A DNA stretch of 64,000 nucleotides from Chloranthus sessilifolius (Eukaryota; Streptophyta; Magnoliopsida; Chloranthales; Chloranthaceae). Every line of letters begins with the position of its first letter. Position 1 is the stretch's first letter. The notes beneath the pieces are model-generated. The model made no database searches, was not told the origin of the DNA, and saw only the letters and a program-made list of their open reading frames with translations. Both the position numbers and the translations under genes were made by a program. The DNA is taken from positions 2,916,866 through 2,980,865 of the forward strand of contig CM037587.1 of the NCBI GenBank assembly GCA_021018995.1, given 5' to 3'. Below, one piece after another: positions 1 to 11,547 of this stretch.

Positions 1-39
1 TGTCAGGACTGACGGCACGGGTGGGGTTTATCGGGCATG

Positions 40-50
40 GGTTCGAGTCC
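40..50 (+). other. Isolated pol III B-box-like match
   Basis: GGTTCGAGTCC matches the B box (T-arm) of tRNA genes and tRNA-derived SINEs. No A box or acceptor stem can be checked, because the window begins 39 bases upstream. It may be the end of a SINE or a chance match. Confidence 0.2.
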
Positions 51-238
51 AACTTTATATGCATTCTCTTCCTATCTCCTTATTCTCCAAATTCTCTTCT
101 TGGTGTTGTACAAAAAATCAGAGAGAGAGAAAGACAGAGGCACAGGAGATGTAGCTGTGTGGCTGCTGCAGAAGGGCAGATAGAGAAATGTGGTGGAGAG
201 AGGGAGAGAGTTAATATGTAGTGAGAGAGATGTAGAAG

Positions 239-453
239 AAGAGCTCCGGCTCTTTACTTTTTCATTTTGTGCTGGAGAATTGAAGTAGGGGATTGTGAAG
301 AGGAGGGGCTCCCGGAGCCCTCCTTATATAAGAATGGAGAGTGCCAGTTGGCGCTCTCCAATTAACAGGGAGTTCTCATATTGGGAACTCTATTTAGAAA
401 GTTTCCTTTTGGCAACTTCCAATATGGTGCAATTCAGATGCCAATTTTTGGGC
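239..453. repeat. Chain of six short hairpins with a TATA-like box
   Basis: Six consecutive imperfect inverted repeats, each with a different sequence, lie end to end: 239-254 (AAGAGC/GCTCTT), 306-320 (GGGCTC/GAGCCC), 336-359 (GGAGAG/CTCTCC), 370-390 (GAGTTC/GAACTC), 399-418 (AAGTT/AACTT) and 438-453 (TGCC/GGCA). A TATATAA box sits at 325-331 between the second and third. The first 230 bases are GA-rich with no convincing gene. The arrangement resembles the R/U5 part of an LTR or a leader with serial stem-loops, but no LTR ends were found, so the identity is open. Confidence 0.5.
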
Positions 454-488
454 ACTCGAAATTGATTTTTTTTTTCCAAAAGAATTAC

Positions 489-610
<122 letters not shown>

Positions 611-1362
611 AACAGAGGAGATGGACCGAGGCCATATCACATACAGGTTGAAGGTTTGACCATCAAACCATTCAAAAGTCAAAATTTCAACTACTGTAAA
701 CACCAAAGTTGCTGCAATGATCCTCAATTGCATTTTTTTTATGGGCCATTCCTTCCAGATTGGAGCCTTCTCCAAATAGTATATCTCTCTTCACTCCCCC
801 CATCTTGCTCCTCCTTTACATTCTTCATATAGTTCCTGACCCAATTAACTGTACTCAAGGAACCTTGATCCATCAACCTTCTTAGAAGGTCCTTCATAAA
901 CAGTCAATCAAATATCTCTATTTTTTGACACATTGGGAGTATAATGAAATCTAGTGAGGGGCCTATAACTCTAACATGATGGGATAGTAAAGTTAACCTC
1001 AATTTTTGGCTTAAGGGAGAAGATGAAATGTTTGTCGTCAAGCCTTCATCTTCCACATAAGATATTCTTCATTTTTCAAATTAGACTCATTGCAGGATGC
1101 ACCTTATTACCCTTTACAGCAGATTCATTCATGTCGACTGGAACAATGTCCTTTGGTGTTTCTATTCATTCAATGCCAATCAATATAGGAGCAAATGCAT
1201 TTTCTTTATTTGACACAAGGGTGTGCTAATAGTTGTCCTCCACATTTAAAGCATTTCATCTTGATAACCCATTATTGTGCCAGAAAATTAAGGGTGTTCA
1301 AAGTTGAATGATTTGAACCGCCTTAAGTGAATAAACTATTGTTGTATATAAAGTGGCAATGT
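611..1362. other. Spacer; possible degenerate coding on the minus strand
   Basis: No intact gene was recognised. On the minus strand, 1221-1260 reads KCFKCGG, which resembles the start of a CCHC zinc knuckle. Around 740-900 a minus-strand stretch reads like protein (contains MKDLLRRLMDQGSLSTVNWV), but I cannot place it in a family. It may be an old mobile-element remnant or a decayed exon. Confidence 0.3.
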
Positions 1363-1639
1363 TTTTTTTTTTTTTTTTTTTGATCGATAAAATGCATAAT
1401 TGTATTAAAACAACAGCGAGAAGCTGGAAAACATACAAAAGAAACCAGACCGACCAAAAGGTAGAAAAATAAAAGTGAAACAAAAGCGAACCAAAAAAAA
1501 AACACTACGCACAGAGGCGAGGAGGGGGGAGACCCAAGGCACACCATAACACAGCCGGCCTAGCCTAGATCCCAAGACAGCACCTCCAGCCCCAAGCAGG
1601 TCCAAATTAACCCATAGGCACATAAAATCCCAAACCGAC

Positions 1640-2151
1640 TTAAGAGTCATCCCCACCGGGCGGCACTTGCGTCTAAAGATACGAGCATTTCTTTCAAGCC
1701 AAATGCTTCAGACGACCACCAAGAAACCAACCCTCCAAAAAACCCCTAGCCGACCCTCCAAGTTGCCACCTCGCCAGGCTAGATAGTGCTGAGAAATGGA
1801 AGATGGGATAACCCATGGCATGTCAAAAGATCTAAAGATGACCCCCCAGATCTTATTCGCCACGAAAAGGTGGGAGACGGACTCCTCCGATTGCAGACAC
1901 ATAGAACAGACGTTATGGAGATTCTTCCCCCTCCGGATCAACTGATCAATAGTGAGAATCCTTTCTCTAACCAAGGTCCACGAGAAACACTTAATTTTAG
2001 GGGGGATGGGAGCCTTCCACAAGCATGCCCAGTCACATTTAACCAAAGGCCGACTAGAGAGAATCCGATAGAAGGACCCGACAGAGAGTCTCATGCTTGG
2101 TAGGCACGCAAACTCGCACGTCTGATCAATGCTGATTTCTGGACTGATCAT
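1640..2151 (-). pseudogene. LINE ORF2 C-terminal zinc-binding (zf-RVT) domain
   Basis: The minus strand reads a typical plant LINE zf-RVT segment: LWKAPIPPKIKCFSWTLVRE, then LTIDQLIRRG, then CSMC followed by EESVSHLF. This is the zinc-binding module that follows the reverse transcriptase in plant L1 elements. The expected final Cys-His partners after SHLF are partly changed (VANKIW where families usually have a Cys plus W). It is downstream in the same element as the RT at 2860-3910 and is not an independent gene. Confidence 0.75.
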
Positions 2152-2819
2152 AAAGTATGGTCATCAGGCCAAGGAAAACGGCAACCTCCTCTCCGGGTGG
2201 TCAAATTCCACACGGCCCCTCCAGTCTCATTGGAGTAAAAGTTAGCCACCGTTCCGCATGGAACAGCCGCAATAGAGAAAATGGCAGGGATAAGGTGCCT
2301 GATTTCCACCCAAGGATCCTCCCAAAATCGGATACGATGCTCGTCCCCCTAGCTGAACTACACCCAACGGGAAAAAAAAAGTCCAAATCTTAGAAATTCC
2401 TTTCCACCAAGCGGAAATGGAGCTATTAACAACAATTTTGATTCCCCAATTGCCCTCCTAACTACCGTGTTTATCCGTCAACACCAGCGCCCAAAGGATC
2501 TCTCTATCACTGTCCAAACTGGCACGCCATAACCATTTACCCAATAGAGCGACATTAACCCACCGCAAGCTTCTAATGCCCAAACCCCCACAAGTCAAGG
2601 GCAATTGATAGTTGTCCCAATTTACAAGGTGAAACGGCTTATCAAAACCGGACCCCTCCCAGAGGAAATTTCTTTGGATCTACTCAAGCCTGTGGATCAT
2701 GCTCAAAGGACACCAAAACAAAGACATGAAGAACACAGGAAGGCTCGATAAAACTGACTTGATGAGGAGCCAACCACCGCTGCTAAGCAACTTACCCTTC
2801 CACGAGGCCAGTCTTTGGT

Positions 2820-4404
2820 CAAACCTCTGAACCACGAGATCCCAGGCTGAAGCTGAAGGCTAGCCAATCCCAAGCGAGAGCCCTAAATAAGAAATGGGAA
2901 GGGGCACAATGTCACTATCCGCCACCTCAGAAAGACCAATCATAATCTGGTTGTCAACCCCAATACCAAAAACCGTCGGCTTGTGAAGATTAACCCTTTG
3001 ACCTGAAACTGCCTCGTAAATAGAAAGCACCCATGCCAAGGCTCTAAACTCCTCCACATCTCCCTTACATAACAAGATCGTGTCATCTGCATATTGAAGA
3101 TGCGTAAAACGACGGCCCAAAGATCCCACTGGACTGCCTGAAATAAAGTCGAGTTGCCACGCTCAAGAGAGAAGACCATCCAAAGCTTCCCCCACCACGT
3201 TGAATAAGAAGGGGAATAGGGGATCTCCCTGTTTGACCCCTCTAGAACTTTTAAAATACCCCTCTGGAGACCCGTTGACGATAACTGAGAACCAGGCGGA
3301 CGAGTAACATGCACGCATCCAACCTATCCACCTTTCCTCGAACCCGAGTTTGCCCAACATGTAGTCAAGACACCCCCAGCTCACTCGATCATAGGCCTTC
3401 TCCATGTCTACCTTCCAAAGGGCAGCAAGGCTACGGCTTTGATGAGCCGAATGTACCACCTCGGGAGCTACAACAGTCGTATCCACAAGTTGTCTTCCCT
3501 TCACAAAAGCCCCTTGGTTAAGGGAAATAACTTTGCTCATGATCGGCTGAATATGATTGGCTAGCACTTTCAAAGCAATCTTGTACTGACAATTAAGTAG
3601 GTAGATCAGGCAAAAATCTTCAAGCTCTACCGCACCTTCTTTCTTCGGGATTAGCGAAATAAAAATGGAGTTCAAACTATGATCAAAGAAGCTACCCGCA
3701 TGGAACTCCCGAAGCACAAACATGAGATCCTCCTTCAGAAGTTGCTAGAAACACCGATAAAATTCCATCGTGAAACCATCGGGACCCACGCTTTATTTTG
3801 CCATTGCTCATGATGGCCCGCCACACCTCATCCTCCTGGAGTGGCATTTCCACAGCGTCTTTATCCTCCGAAGAAATAGATCGAAACGAGACCCCATCCA
3901 ACTTCACTTGAGACCACCCCTCATCAGTGTAAAAGTACCTATACTAAGACACAATTTGCTCTTGATTTGGTCCGGATCCGAGAAAATGTAGCCATCGACG
4001 GAAATCTGCCCCAAAAAATCTGCTTTGCCTCGAGCATTAGCAACCGCATGAAAATACTTGGTGTTATTATCCCCCTCCTTAAGCCACTGAACCTTGGACT
4101 TTTGTTTCCAGCAGACCTCCTCAGCCAGGCATTTATCACTGAATTTCATCTTTTTCGAGAGCCGCTCCTCGCGTTCCAATGCCGTGGGGTCTCGAGTTTC
4201 CTCCAGCTCATCTAACTCCTTCAACCATGCAAGTAACATCCCCTTAGAAGCATGGACCAGACCATAAACATCCATGTTCCACTCCTTGATGCGATTTTTG
4301 AGATGCTTTAAAGTGGATAAGAATCTAAAGGCGGCAGTCCCAGATGTGCGAAATTCATTGCACCACAGCGGAACAGAGGCATGGAAGCCAGCGTCGAGTA
4401 GCAA
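2820..4404 (-). pseudogene. LINE ORF2 linker and reverse transcriptase
   Basis: The linker (EERLSKKMKFSDKCLAEEV, QWLKEGDNNTKYFHAVANAR) at about 4400-3940 leads into a non-LTR reverse transcriptase. RT blocks visible in order are ISLIPKKEG, NQGAFVKGRQLVD, VDMEKAYDRVSW, SRGVKQGDPLFPFLF and, in another frame, LQYADDTILL. The catalytic aspartates (D of MEKAYD and YADD) are retained. At least three frame changes and several stops interrupt it, so it cannot be active. The 5' edge at 4405 is the insertion point of the MITE; the coding resumes at 4948. Confidence 0.85.
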
Positions 4405-4947
4405 CCATTGATGTCATATGTGATCGCATATGCTATCAGAAAGGTTGGATCGCATATGCCATGATGGCATATGCGATCCAGGAAGTATGCCATGGCATAC
4501 TATCGCATATGCAATAGTATGCCACGGCATACTTCTCCAACATTGATATTTTTTATTTTATTTTTGGCTTTTAGGCTTCCCCAAGCCCTATTAATAGGGG
4601 TCTCTTCCTAATGCATACCATAACTCTCAATGGTATTTTTTGGATCTCTTTCCTTCTCTTCTGTATGGTCCACTTTATTTTTGTACTAGTTGGACTTATT
4701 TTTTATATTTCCCTTCTAACTTATGGGTTATATACTTAAATTATATACTTTTTATTTTTAATTCTAGACACTACAAAATTAATAGAGCACAAAATTAACA
4801 CAAACATAATACTTTTCAATATGGGAAACTTTGGGATTTTTTTTTATTTTTTTTTATTTTTTTTTATGCCATGGCATAATGGCATGTGCGATGGCCCTAT
4901 GCCATCGCATAGGGTCACATATGCCATTTGACTACATTGGTAGCAAC
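4398..4947. mobile_element. hAT-like MITE inside the LINE (element 4406-4939)
   Basis: An 8-bp target-site duplication GTAGCAAC (4398-4405 and 4940-4947) flanks a 534-bp insert. Its ends are imperfect inverted repeats: left CATTGATGTCATATG, right end reverse-complemented CAATGTAGTCAAATGG. Eight-bp duplications are typical of hAT transposons. Both subterminal regions are rich in a repeated GCATATGCGAT-type word in both orientations, as hAT transposase-binding regions often are. The centre is AT-rich and non-coding, so it is non-autonomous. LINE coding matches up on either side of the insert. Confidence 0.85.
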
Positions 4948-5136
4948 ATATTCTCAAACCGGAAGGGGGAGGGACCCTTTCCTCAGGATTCACACCGAAC
5001 CAGAAGCGAACGATGATCAAAAACAGCCCTAACCAAACCAAGCAGAAGTGCAGCAGGGAAGAGATCTAGCCAATCCGGCGAAACAAGAAACCAATCCAAC
5101 CTGCTCAAGGAGGGAACATCCTGAAGACTTAACCAC

Positions 5137-5698
5137 CTAAAGCGGAAGATCGACCAGCTCCCAATCTTGGATGAAAGAGTTCAAATCCCGCATGACCGCC
5201 ACATCTGTGGGGCCCCCTATTTTCTCGCATGGCCATCTAATAGCATTGAAGTCGCCTGCAAAACAAGTCGGCAGATTCCACCGAGCCACCACAGCAGCCA
5301 ACTCAAACCAAAACTCGGCACGACAACAATCCCCCGGAAGGCCCATAAATGCCTGAAAAGATCCCCACTTCCTCCCAGCACAGACGCAATGATCACAACA
5401 TTTACCACTGTCTTTGTTCCTGAGCACCACTGAGGCAGAGAAAATCCCAACTTCCTCATCAATTTTGTCGAAGATACTCGAGTTTCAAGCAACCAGGATG
5501 CCACTGGAAGCCCCCACCGAATCGACCCCAATCCAGCCCCATCGACTTTCTCCCAGCACAGACGCAATGATCACAACTTCCCCACTTAGTTTCTTGTAAC
5601 GTAATAATTGTCGGATTATCCATAGCAATTACCCTTTTAACACCCGCCCATTTTCTGGGGTCACAGATGCCCCTCACATTCCAAGAGAAAAACTTCAT
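5137..5698 (-). pseudogene. LINE ORF2 endonuclease domain
   Basis: A candidate ORF2 start at 5698 gives MKFFSWNVRGICDPRKW, the SWNVRG signature at the start of L1 apurinic-type endonucleases, then IITLQETKW with the catalytic Glu. Further on, FAGDFNAIRWPCEKIGG carries the GDFN motif. Between these blocks the frame is disturbed, and a 28-bp word occurs twice (5372-5399 and 5550-5577), suggesting a local rearrangement. The Asp-His block (SDHR in intact families) lies near 5000. Not functional. Confidence 0.8.
5372..5577. repeat. 28-bp direct repeat in the LINE endonuclease region
   Basis: The same 28 bases (starting CTCCCAGCACAGACG) occur at 5372-5399 and 5550-5577, 178 bp apart. The identity ends sharply on both sides. 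The spacing is not a multiple of three, so the repeat is likely a mutation in this copy rather than a LINE feature. Confidence 0.85.
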
Positions 5699-5767
5699 AA
5701 GGAAAACAAAAAGAGAGCCCGCCCAATCAACACGACAACCTCTAGGCACCCCCGGTGCCCCTTCCAT

Positions 5768-8355
5768 TCAACATCCCCTAATGCAGTCTAGCAAGTTCCC
5801 GTGACTTTGATCGTTGTTGCTTCTTCCCAACGGCGGCAGCCCGGCTGCAGATGATAGAATTAAAGACTTCCCCTGAGTGCGTCCTCTGAGCCATGGAAAG
5901 GCATCCCGAGCTCCCGACCATAGCTAATGAGCTTATCCACTGCATCGGAGCCAGTAGTTCTATCAGAATTGCCGCCAAACCCGAAGAGAAAATTGTAGAT
6001 TCGGATTCACAAGGCGAACTGAAAGAGCACGAACCCAAGCCCTTGAATCATCCCGACGCATGGATCTAATGGGGCGAACCTCCTCCAAGGAAGAGCCCAA
6101 CGAAGAAATAAAATCTGAAGTCGAGGAAGACGAAGACGGGCAGCCAAGTTCGACAGGATCCAAATCGAGGGAAGGAATCGAACACAAAAGCCCCGAGGAA
6201 GAAGCCGGCAAGGTTGAATCGAAGGGGAAGCACTTCGGCCACTAAGTAGAGAACTGGGGCATAGAGAAAGTAAAAGAAGAACCGGTTCAACTTCCCAAAT
6301 TAACCAACAATAGACGGTCCAAGTTCACCTGAACCCGCTGGTCCAAACAGGGCTCCCAGGGGCCCGCTGCCCATCGCAAGATAACCAAACACGGTGGCAG
6401 ACCCGACTCGTTCGCAAAACCCATGTACACCAACCTAGCATCCCCATGTCGTACAAACCAAGCAACATGTGAGTCATCCCTCCAGCGAAGGCCACGTGTC
6501 ACCATCTCTTCATTCACCCAGCCAGCTGCCCTACAACTCCCCAAACCGCCATAGCAAACCGTGGGCAGGAAAACCATACCGCAAGACAACAACAAGACCT
6601 GCAGTTGCTCCTTTCCACATGTCAAACCCCCAGGAGATGGCGTAGAAACCGCCTCGGGACATAGGCTAAAACCAGAGGTTTTGAACTCACACCCGCATCG
6701 GATGCCCAAGACACAGAGACACCCTTATCCATAGAGATCCCGCCACCTGGCTGAAGATGGCCACGTGTCCACTCGAGGAGCATTGGTTCCTCCCGATTTA
6801 AGAGCCCAAGCCGAGAAGACTCCACATCCTCCTTCCCATATTCAAATTTCAAAAAAGGATCCATTGATCTGGCAGGAAGTAGGTGAGGCATCCGGACCAT
6901 CGAAATCTTCAACGGCGGAAGATCGAGCAAATCGGTGAGATGACGATCATTGATCTACTCCAGCACCTCCGACCTCCGGCAATCTCCATCTAAATCGGAT
7001 CCACTAGGGACTTCAGCCACGGTTCCACCTCTCCTTCCAAGTCGCGAAAGGTAGCTTCATGGCCCCTCGACATCAATCTAATGCTCCCAGCCGCGGCCGA
7101 CCCCCGATGTTGCGATACCGGCGAGGGCATATCCCTCTGCGTGGGTACTTCCCCCGACCGACAGAGCAAATCTACCTCGTTTCGGAGTGGGTTGATGCCT
7201 GATGCAAATTCTTCGTAGGAATCACAGAATATGTGTTCCTTACCTCTAACGGGCCCCGGCCTTTCCTGGTCTGAATATGCTGGGATGAGAACCCTCTCAC
7301 CCAATTCCAGTTCTATGAAGACCCAAGAGCTCTTGCCATTAATGCAAACAGTACACCTCGGGATGTCCTCCAAACGATCCACGGCAACTAGAATACGGGC
7401 GAACCTAGTTTCTCACAAGTTATCGGAGCTCCAATCAACGAGAATGAGGGAGCCACAAAGGGAGTCGATCACCCTGAAGACCTCGGGGTCCCAAGCGTGC
7501 GATGGGAGACCGACCACCCGTAGCCACACTCCTCCGTCAAAGCTTTGAGGAGACACCTTACTGGCGAGGCCATCCTAGCGACGACATTCAACATGCACCC
7601 CATTAATCAAAACCGTCCTTAGAGAACATAAGCGGTCGACGGCGGCCATGTTGGGGAACCGGAAAAGGTAACTAGAGGAAGATAGGGGAGAGATGCACGG
7701 ACGATCAAAATAACCCCAAGTCTCATTAATCCACCAGTGGAAGAAGTGAGTAAGAAGAAAAGTGGATAGCCGCCCAGAACAGAGGGAGATTGAGAGCTAA
7801 GGACGAGAAGTAGCTCTCGGTAAACTCCAGTGTAGAGGACCCATTGATCACGTCACGAGGAGCAGTATCCGCAACTGAGAAGGTCGTGCGGACATCAGTC
7901 ACAGAAATTGGAATGTTGGCCACACAAGAACGGACGTCATCGGGGGTGGCGACAAGAGGCCACACACCAACGAGATGCGAACCAAGGAGACCCAACCCTC
8001 CATGAACCATTTTAGCATACGAGACTTCCAGACAAACCTTTCGAAAGATGGTCGGCTGGTGGCCCCATCAAACAGTGCCGATCCCAAGGAGACACAAAAC
8101 CGCATCCCTGCAATGGACCATCCATTTTTTAGGTCCGACTCCTGACACCCATTGATAAATACCTTACCATTATGAGCTCCTCTCGGGACCTATGTCGCCT
8201 TACTCTTCACCAAGATACCCTCAGCCCTTCGGACCTCGCATCTGTATCAGTGACAATTTAACCTTTTCTTGAAGTAAACATTCTGATACACCGAGCACAA
8301 CCAATCTCCTACTCGAAGAACCAATGGAGCTTTAGGCGCAGAAGTTCTATCCATA
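5768..8355 (-). pseudogene. LINE ORF1 remnant with DUF4283-like domain
   Basis: Minus-strand blocks at about 7650-7300 read like the RNA-binding DUF4283 domain found in ORF1 of plant LINEs: VWLRVVGLPSHAWDPEVFRV, then VDRLEDIPRCTVCINGKSSW and VFIELE. A long, poorly conserved hydrophilic tail follows toward 5768, as in other family members. The N-terminal part (for example MDRTSAPKAPLVLRVGDW near 8355) is open in places. Several stops and frameshifts are present. In active relatives the protein coats the LINE RNA. Confidence 0.65.
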
Positions 8356-8586
8356 CCAAGTCTATATGTGACAACCTAGATTTTTTCCAACATAATTTTC
8401 TGATTTTTTTTTTGACCAACTGGGAAGACCCAGACCACCAGATAGCAGAACCACAATCTTATTACAGAATACTTAGTACATCCACAAATATGCGAAAATC
8501 AAAGCAAATAAAATGTAATATATGGCAGATCTAAAAATTTCATTTCTATATAGAGCATACGAACAGAGCCTAGATTACAACCACCA

Positions 8587-8604
8587 GTGATGGCCGACCA
8601 TCAC
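8587..8604. promoter_or_regulatory. Conserved LTR hairpin, copy 1
   Basis: GTGATGG/CCATCAC forms a perfect 7-bp stem with loop CCGA, followed by CTAAACTGTGG. The equivalent hairpin at 37536-37555 has GTGACG/CGTCAC, with a C-G pair where this copy has T-A. The downstream block at about 8770-8815 (ATAGTCGGGGTGAGCTAAC) is also shared with the other LTRs. Function is unknown. Confidence 0.55.
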
Positions 8605-9132
8605 CTAAACTGTGGCATACACAATGCATAGCTGAATATAAATTCTTTTCTACGAAGTCTTGTGAATGTACCAAGCCAAAAAATCCAAAGTCACCACTAC
8701 TAAATCCAAGTCATGCCAAGTCCAAAGTCAGCAATTCACAAGATCCTCTTTAAGCCTGATCCAGATCTACACATGTGACATATAGTCGGGGTGAGCTAAC
8801 AGTCTAAGCTCAGCAGAGAAAATTCAATACCAGTTACATTTATCAAACCAATGCATAGCTTCAATGACGAAAAATTTGAAGAAATATTTCGTATTTAAAA
8901 AGAATTTCAAAAGATCTTAATTTCAAAACACATAAGTCGAAGTTTAGTTCAAATAGTATGGGAAAGTATTCTTCCTTAATTTTCACATACTTTCATTAAC
9001 TTATTCATTCAATGATCAAAGTTCAAAGATTCATTGTCCAAAGTGTACAGTACAGAGTTCAAATTCATGGGGCGGATTCGGAGTTCAGATTTAGAGTTCA
9101 GATTTGGAGTGCAGATTCACAAATTCTAAGAC

Positions 9133-9561
9133 ATGTCCTATAAGAAGAGTCATAAGCCGAAACAGAACGAATTAGATCAAACCGAACGAAACAGATCAAA
9201 CCGAATGAATCCGATCAAGCATAACAAATCAGGTCAAACATATGAATCAAATCAAAACATAACTAAACAGAACGAACCAAATCAAAGCATAACTAAACAA
9301 AACGAATCGGATCAAAGCATAACTAAACAGAATGAACCAGATCATGAGCGGAAACAGAACAAATCAAATCATGGGCGGAAACAAAACGAATCAGACCAAA
9401 AACATCAGATCAAAGGATCCCATAGCGGGAACATATCATATAACGAAGACAAAGTAGATAACAGAACAAAGCAGATAACAGAACAAGGCATCAAAGAACA
9501 ATTATATCAAAGAACAAGTATTTCAGAGGACAATTCGTGTCATCAAAACTTAAAACATTAG
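9133..9561. repeat. Low-complexity AACGAA/ATCAAA tract inside the solo LTR
   Basis: Degenerate tandem units of about 36 bp, built on words such as ATCAAAGCATAACTAAACA and AACGAAYC, fill this stretch. A 142-residue plus-strand frame rich in Asn, Gln and Lys runs through it. It is antisense to the LTR and explained by the repeat composition, so I do not call it a gene. Confidence 0.7.
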
Positions 9562-9566
9562 GTCAA

Positions 9567-10145
9567 AGCATCCCATAGCAGGAACAGAGCATTCCGTAGC
9601 AAAAACAAGGTTTGAAAACCCCGGGGACTCCACCCCACTCTTGGAGCCTTCACTCCTCTTTGCAACTAATGTGAGAACAGAATATCAGCAGAAGTATCAT
9701 GCCAGAGCATCCCGTAGCGGGAATAGAGCATTCGGTAGCGGAAACAAGGTTTGAAAACCCCGGGGACTCCACCCCTCTCTTGGAGCCTCCACTCCTATTT
9801 TCACATGAATTCAGAGTCAGACAGTTCATAGATCAGGTTTAGAATTCGGGTTCAAGTTCAAGTCGAGGTTCAGATGCATATCATAGTTGTCAATATTCAA
9901 GTGGGGCTAAGCATCCCATGAGCGGGAACAAAGCATTCCATGAGCGGAAACAAGGAAAAAACCTAGGGGCCTCTACCCCTCTCCGGAGCCTCTACTCTTT
10001 CCCACTTGATGTCAGATTCATATTCAAATTCAATATTCCATTGGGGTTAAAGCATCCCATGAGCGAGAACAAAGCATTCCATGAGCGGAAACAAGGTAAA
10101 AATCATGGGGCCTCTACCCTTCTTTGGAGCCTCTACTCCTCTTTC
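9567..10145. repeat. Four spaced copies of a ~95-bp GC-richer unit
   Basis: Units starting near 9567, 9705, 9910 and 10050 share GCATCCC(G/A)TAGCGGGAA, a second CATTCCRTAGCGGAAACAA, then GGGGACTCCACCCC or its variant and a GGAGCCTCCACTCCT block. Each holds two small dyads (CCCG/CGGG and TTCCG/CGGAA). The last two copies have ATGAG in place of TAG in the loop. Spacing is irregular (about 140-205 bp). Confidence 0.8.
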
Positions 10146-10680
10146 CCCTCTGGATTCAGAGTTCAAAGTTCAAGTTTCAAAGTTCGTATTCAAAGATCAG
10201 AGGTCGAAGTTCAAAGTTCAATGATTCAGAGATTAGATTCAAAGTTAGGAGTTCAATATTCAAAGTTCAATGACAGAAGATTCAATGGTTCAATGTTCAG
10301 TGTTTCAAATTTAATTTCAAAGGTCAAAGTTCAGAGGTTAGGATTCAATTGCGGATTCAAAGTCAAAGATCATGTTCAAAGCTCACGAGGTTTGATATTT
10401 CAAAAAGTTCATATGTAAGTCGATGATTATGCAAGTCGATGATTATGCAAGTCAATTCATAGTTCGGAGTTCATGTTCAAGTGTAAATTCTAAGTTTCTA
10501 ATTTTGAATCGAAATTGAAATGCAATTGTGCCTTGAGTTTTCCCTACAAGGATCTCATAGTTCAGATTCAATTGTGGATTCAATTTCAAATACTCAAAGT
10601 GCAAAGCTTTCAATATTTCAAAGATTTGCAAAGCAAAACATTGTTTCAATACATTCCAAGTTCTAAATAGAATTTAGGTC
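10146..10680. repeat. TTCAAAGTTCA low-complexity tract
   Basis: About 530 bp built from short variants of AAAGTTCA, GATTCA and TTTCAA in tandem. It has no coding content on either strand and belongs to the solo LTR. Confidence 0.7.
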
Positions 10681-11079
10681 CATCATATCATAAGAGTCTG
10701 TGAATCAGAGTCAAAATGCAATTGAGTAGTGAATTTCCCCTACCTCGGGTTCGGAGTCGTACGAAAGCAACGTAAGGTCCTTATCAACGGCCTCCCGTTC
10801 CCAATCTACATCACATATACGATGATGTATTAAGGAGTGATCTTAATTACTAGTGACTCCGACGCACTTAAGTGTTTTATCAAAACTAAGGTGGAAAGGA
10901 CAAGTTCGTGCTAACCATGGATCATGTAGCACTTGTCCCAACTTCCCCCTCAATTTTGACCTTTAAAATATTTGGTTCATGAAATTGTTATTTCATACAA
11001 GTTATAGAGCTCGTTGTCCTCTTTCCAATGCCGCGAGAATCGCATCAATCCGAGTTCGGAGCAGAAAGCTACGACCAAA

Positions 11080-11205
11080 ATACCGAGACAGTCGTGCGCA
11101 CGTCTTTCCAAACTTGCGCGCACGAGTTTTTCCAGAATTTCTCTTTTGGCTTCTCTGATGCGCAATTCGCACACACGAAATCCAATTCGTGTGCGCGATG
11201 CTGTG
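11080..11205. promoter_or_regulatory. GCGCAC word cluster in the solo LTR
   Basis: Within about 125 bp there are GTGCGCAC, TGCGCGCACGAG, TGCGCAATTCGCACACACG and ATTCGTGTGCGCG, all variants of a self-complementary GTGCGCAC or CGTGTGCG word. On the LTR's own (minus) strand they lie downstream of the putative TATA box. Confidence 0.5.
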
Positions 11206-11547
11206 CATTCTCCCCCTTTTTAAAACTCATTCTCTCAATCAAAAATTCAATACTTTTGCACACAATCTAAGCAACCTAATTTCAATCCATTGTACAATTA
11301 AACCACGTTATTTACCTCTGCAAATTGGGCACGCAACGCCCATGATGATCGTATCTACAAATCCGGCTTTCTACGCTTTGTGTTCTCCCGATGGTTTAAA
11401 ACCCTTTTCTCTATTCCGATGGAAATGGAGTCGAAGATCGACTCATCTTTATGAATTCAGCAAGCTAAAGCTTTCTTGGGTGAAGATTGGGAGATTTAGA
11501 GAGAGAGAGAGATGGCGCTTGGGTTTCAAAAACGAAGAGAGGGTTTC

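Larger units (their letters stand above)
1363..8366 (-). mobile_element. L1-type LINE, decayed, minus strand
   Basis: The 3' end on the minus strand is an A tail, seen as a T run at 1363-1382 after the terminal TTTTATCGATC common in plant LINEs. Moving 5' (upward in coordinate) come a zinc-binding zf-RVT domain, reverse transcriptase with YADD, an apurinic endonuclease, then an ORF1 with a DUF4283-like domain. The order ORF1, EN, RT, zf-RVT is that of plant L1 elements. The reading frames are broken by many stops and frameshifts, and a hAT-like MITE splits ORF2. The 5' end is not defined: the solo LTR beginning at 8367 appears to have landed in it. I found no target-site duplication for the LINE. 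Confidence 0.85.

Noticed and set aside
40-50. tRNA gene at the window start
   Set aside because: Only a B-box-like word is present; no A box, anticodon arm or acceptor stem can be drawn.
8403-8500. Second LINE 3' end (T run at 8403-8412)
   Set aside because: Only the T run and a short LINE-like end are suggestive; no coding part follows and the stretch lies inside the solo LTR.
9133-9561. 142-residue Asn/Gln/Lys-rich plus-strand frame, prion-like in composition
   Set aside because: It lies in a low-complexity tandem tract inside a solo LTR, antisense to it, with no promoter or conserved domain.
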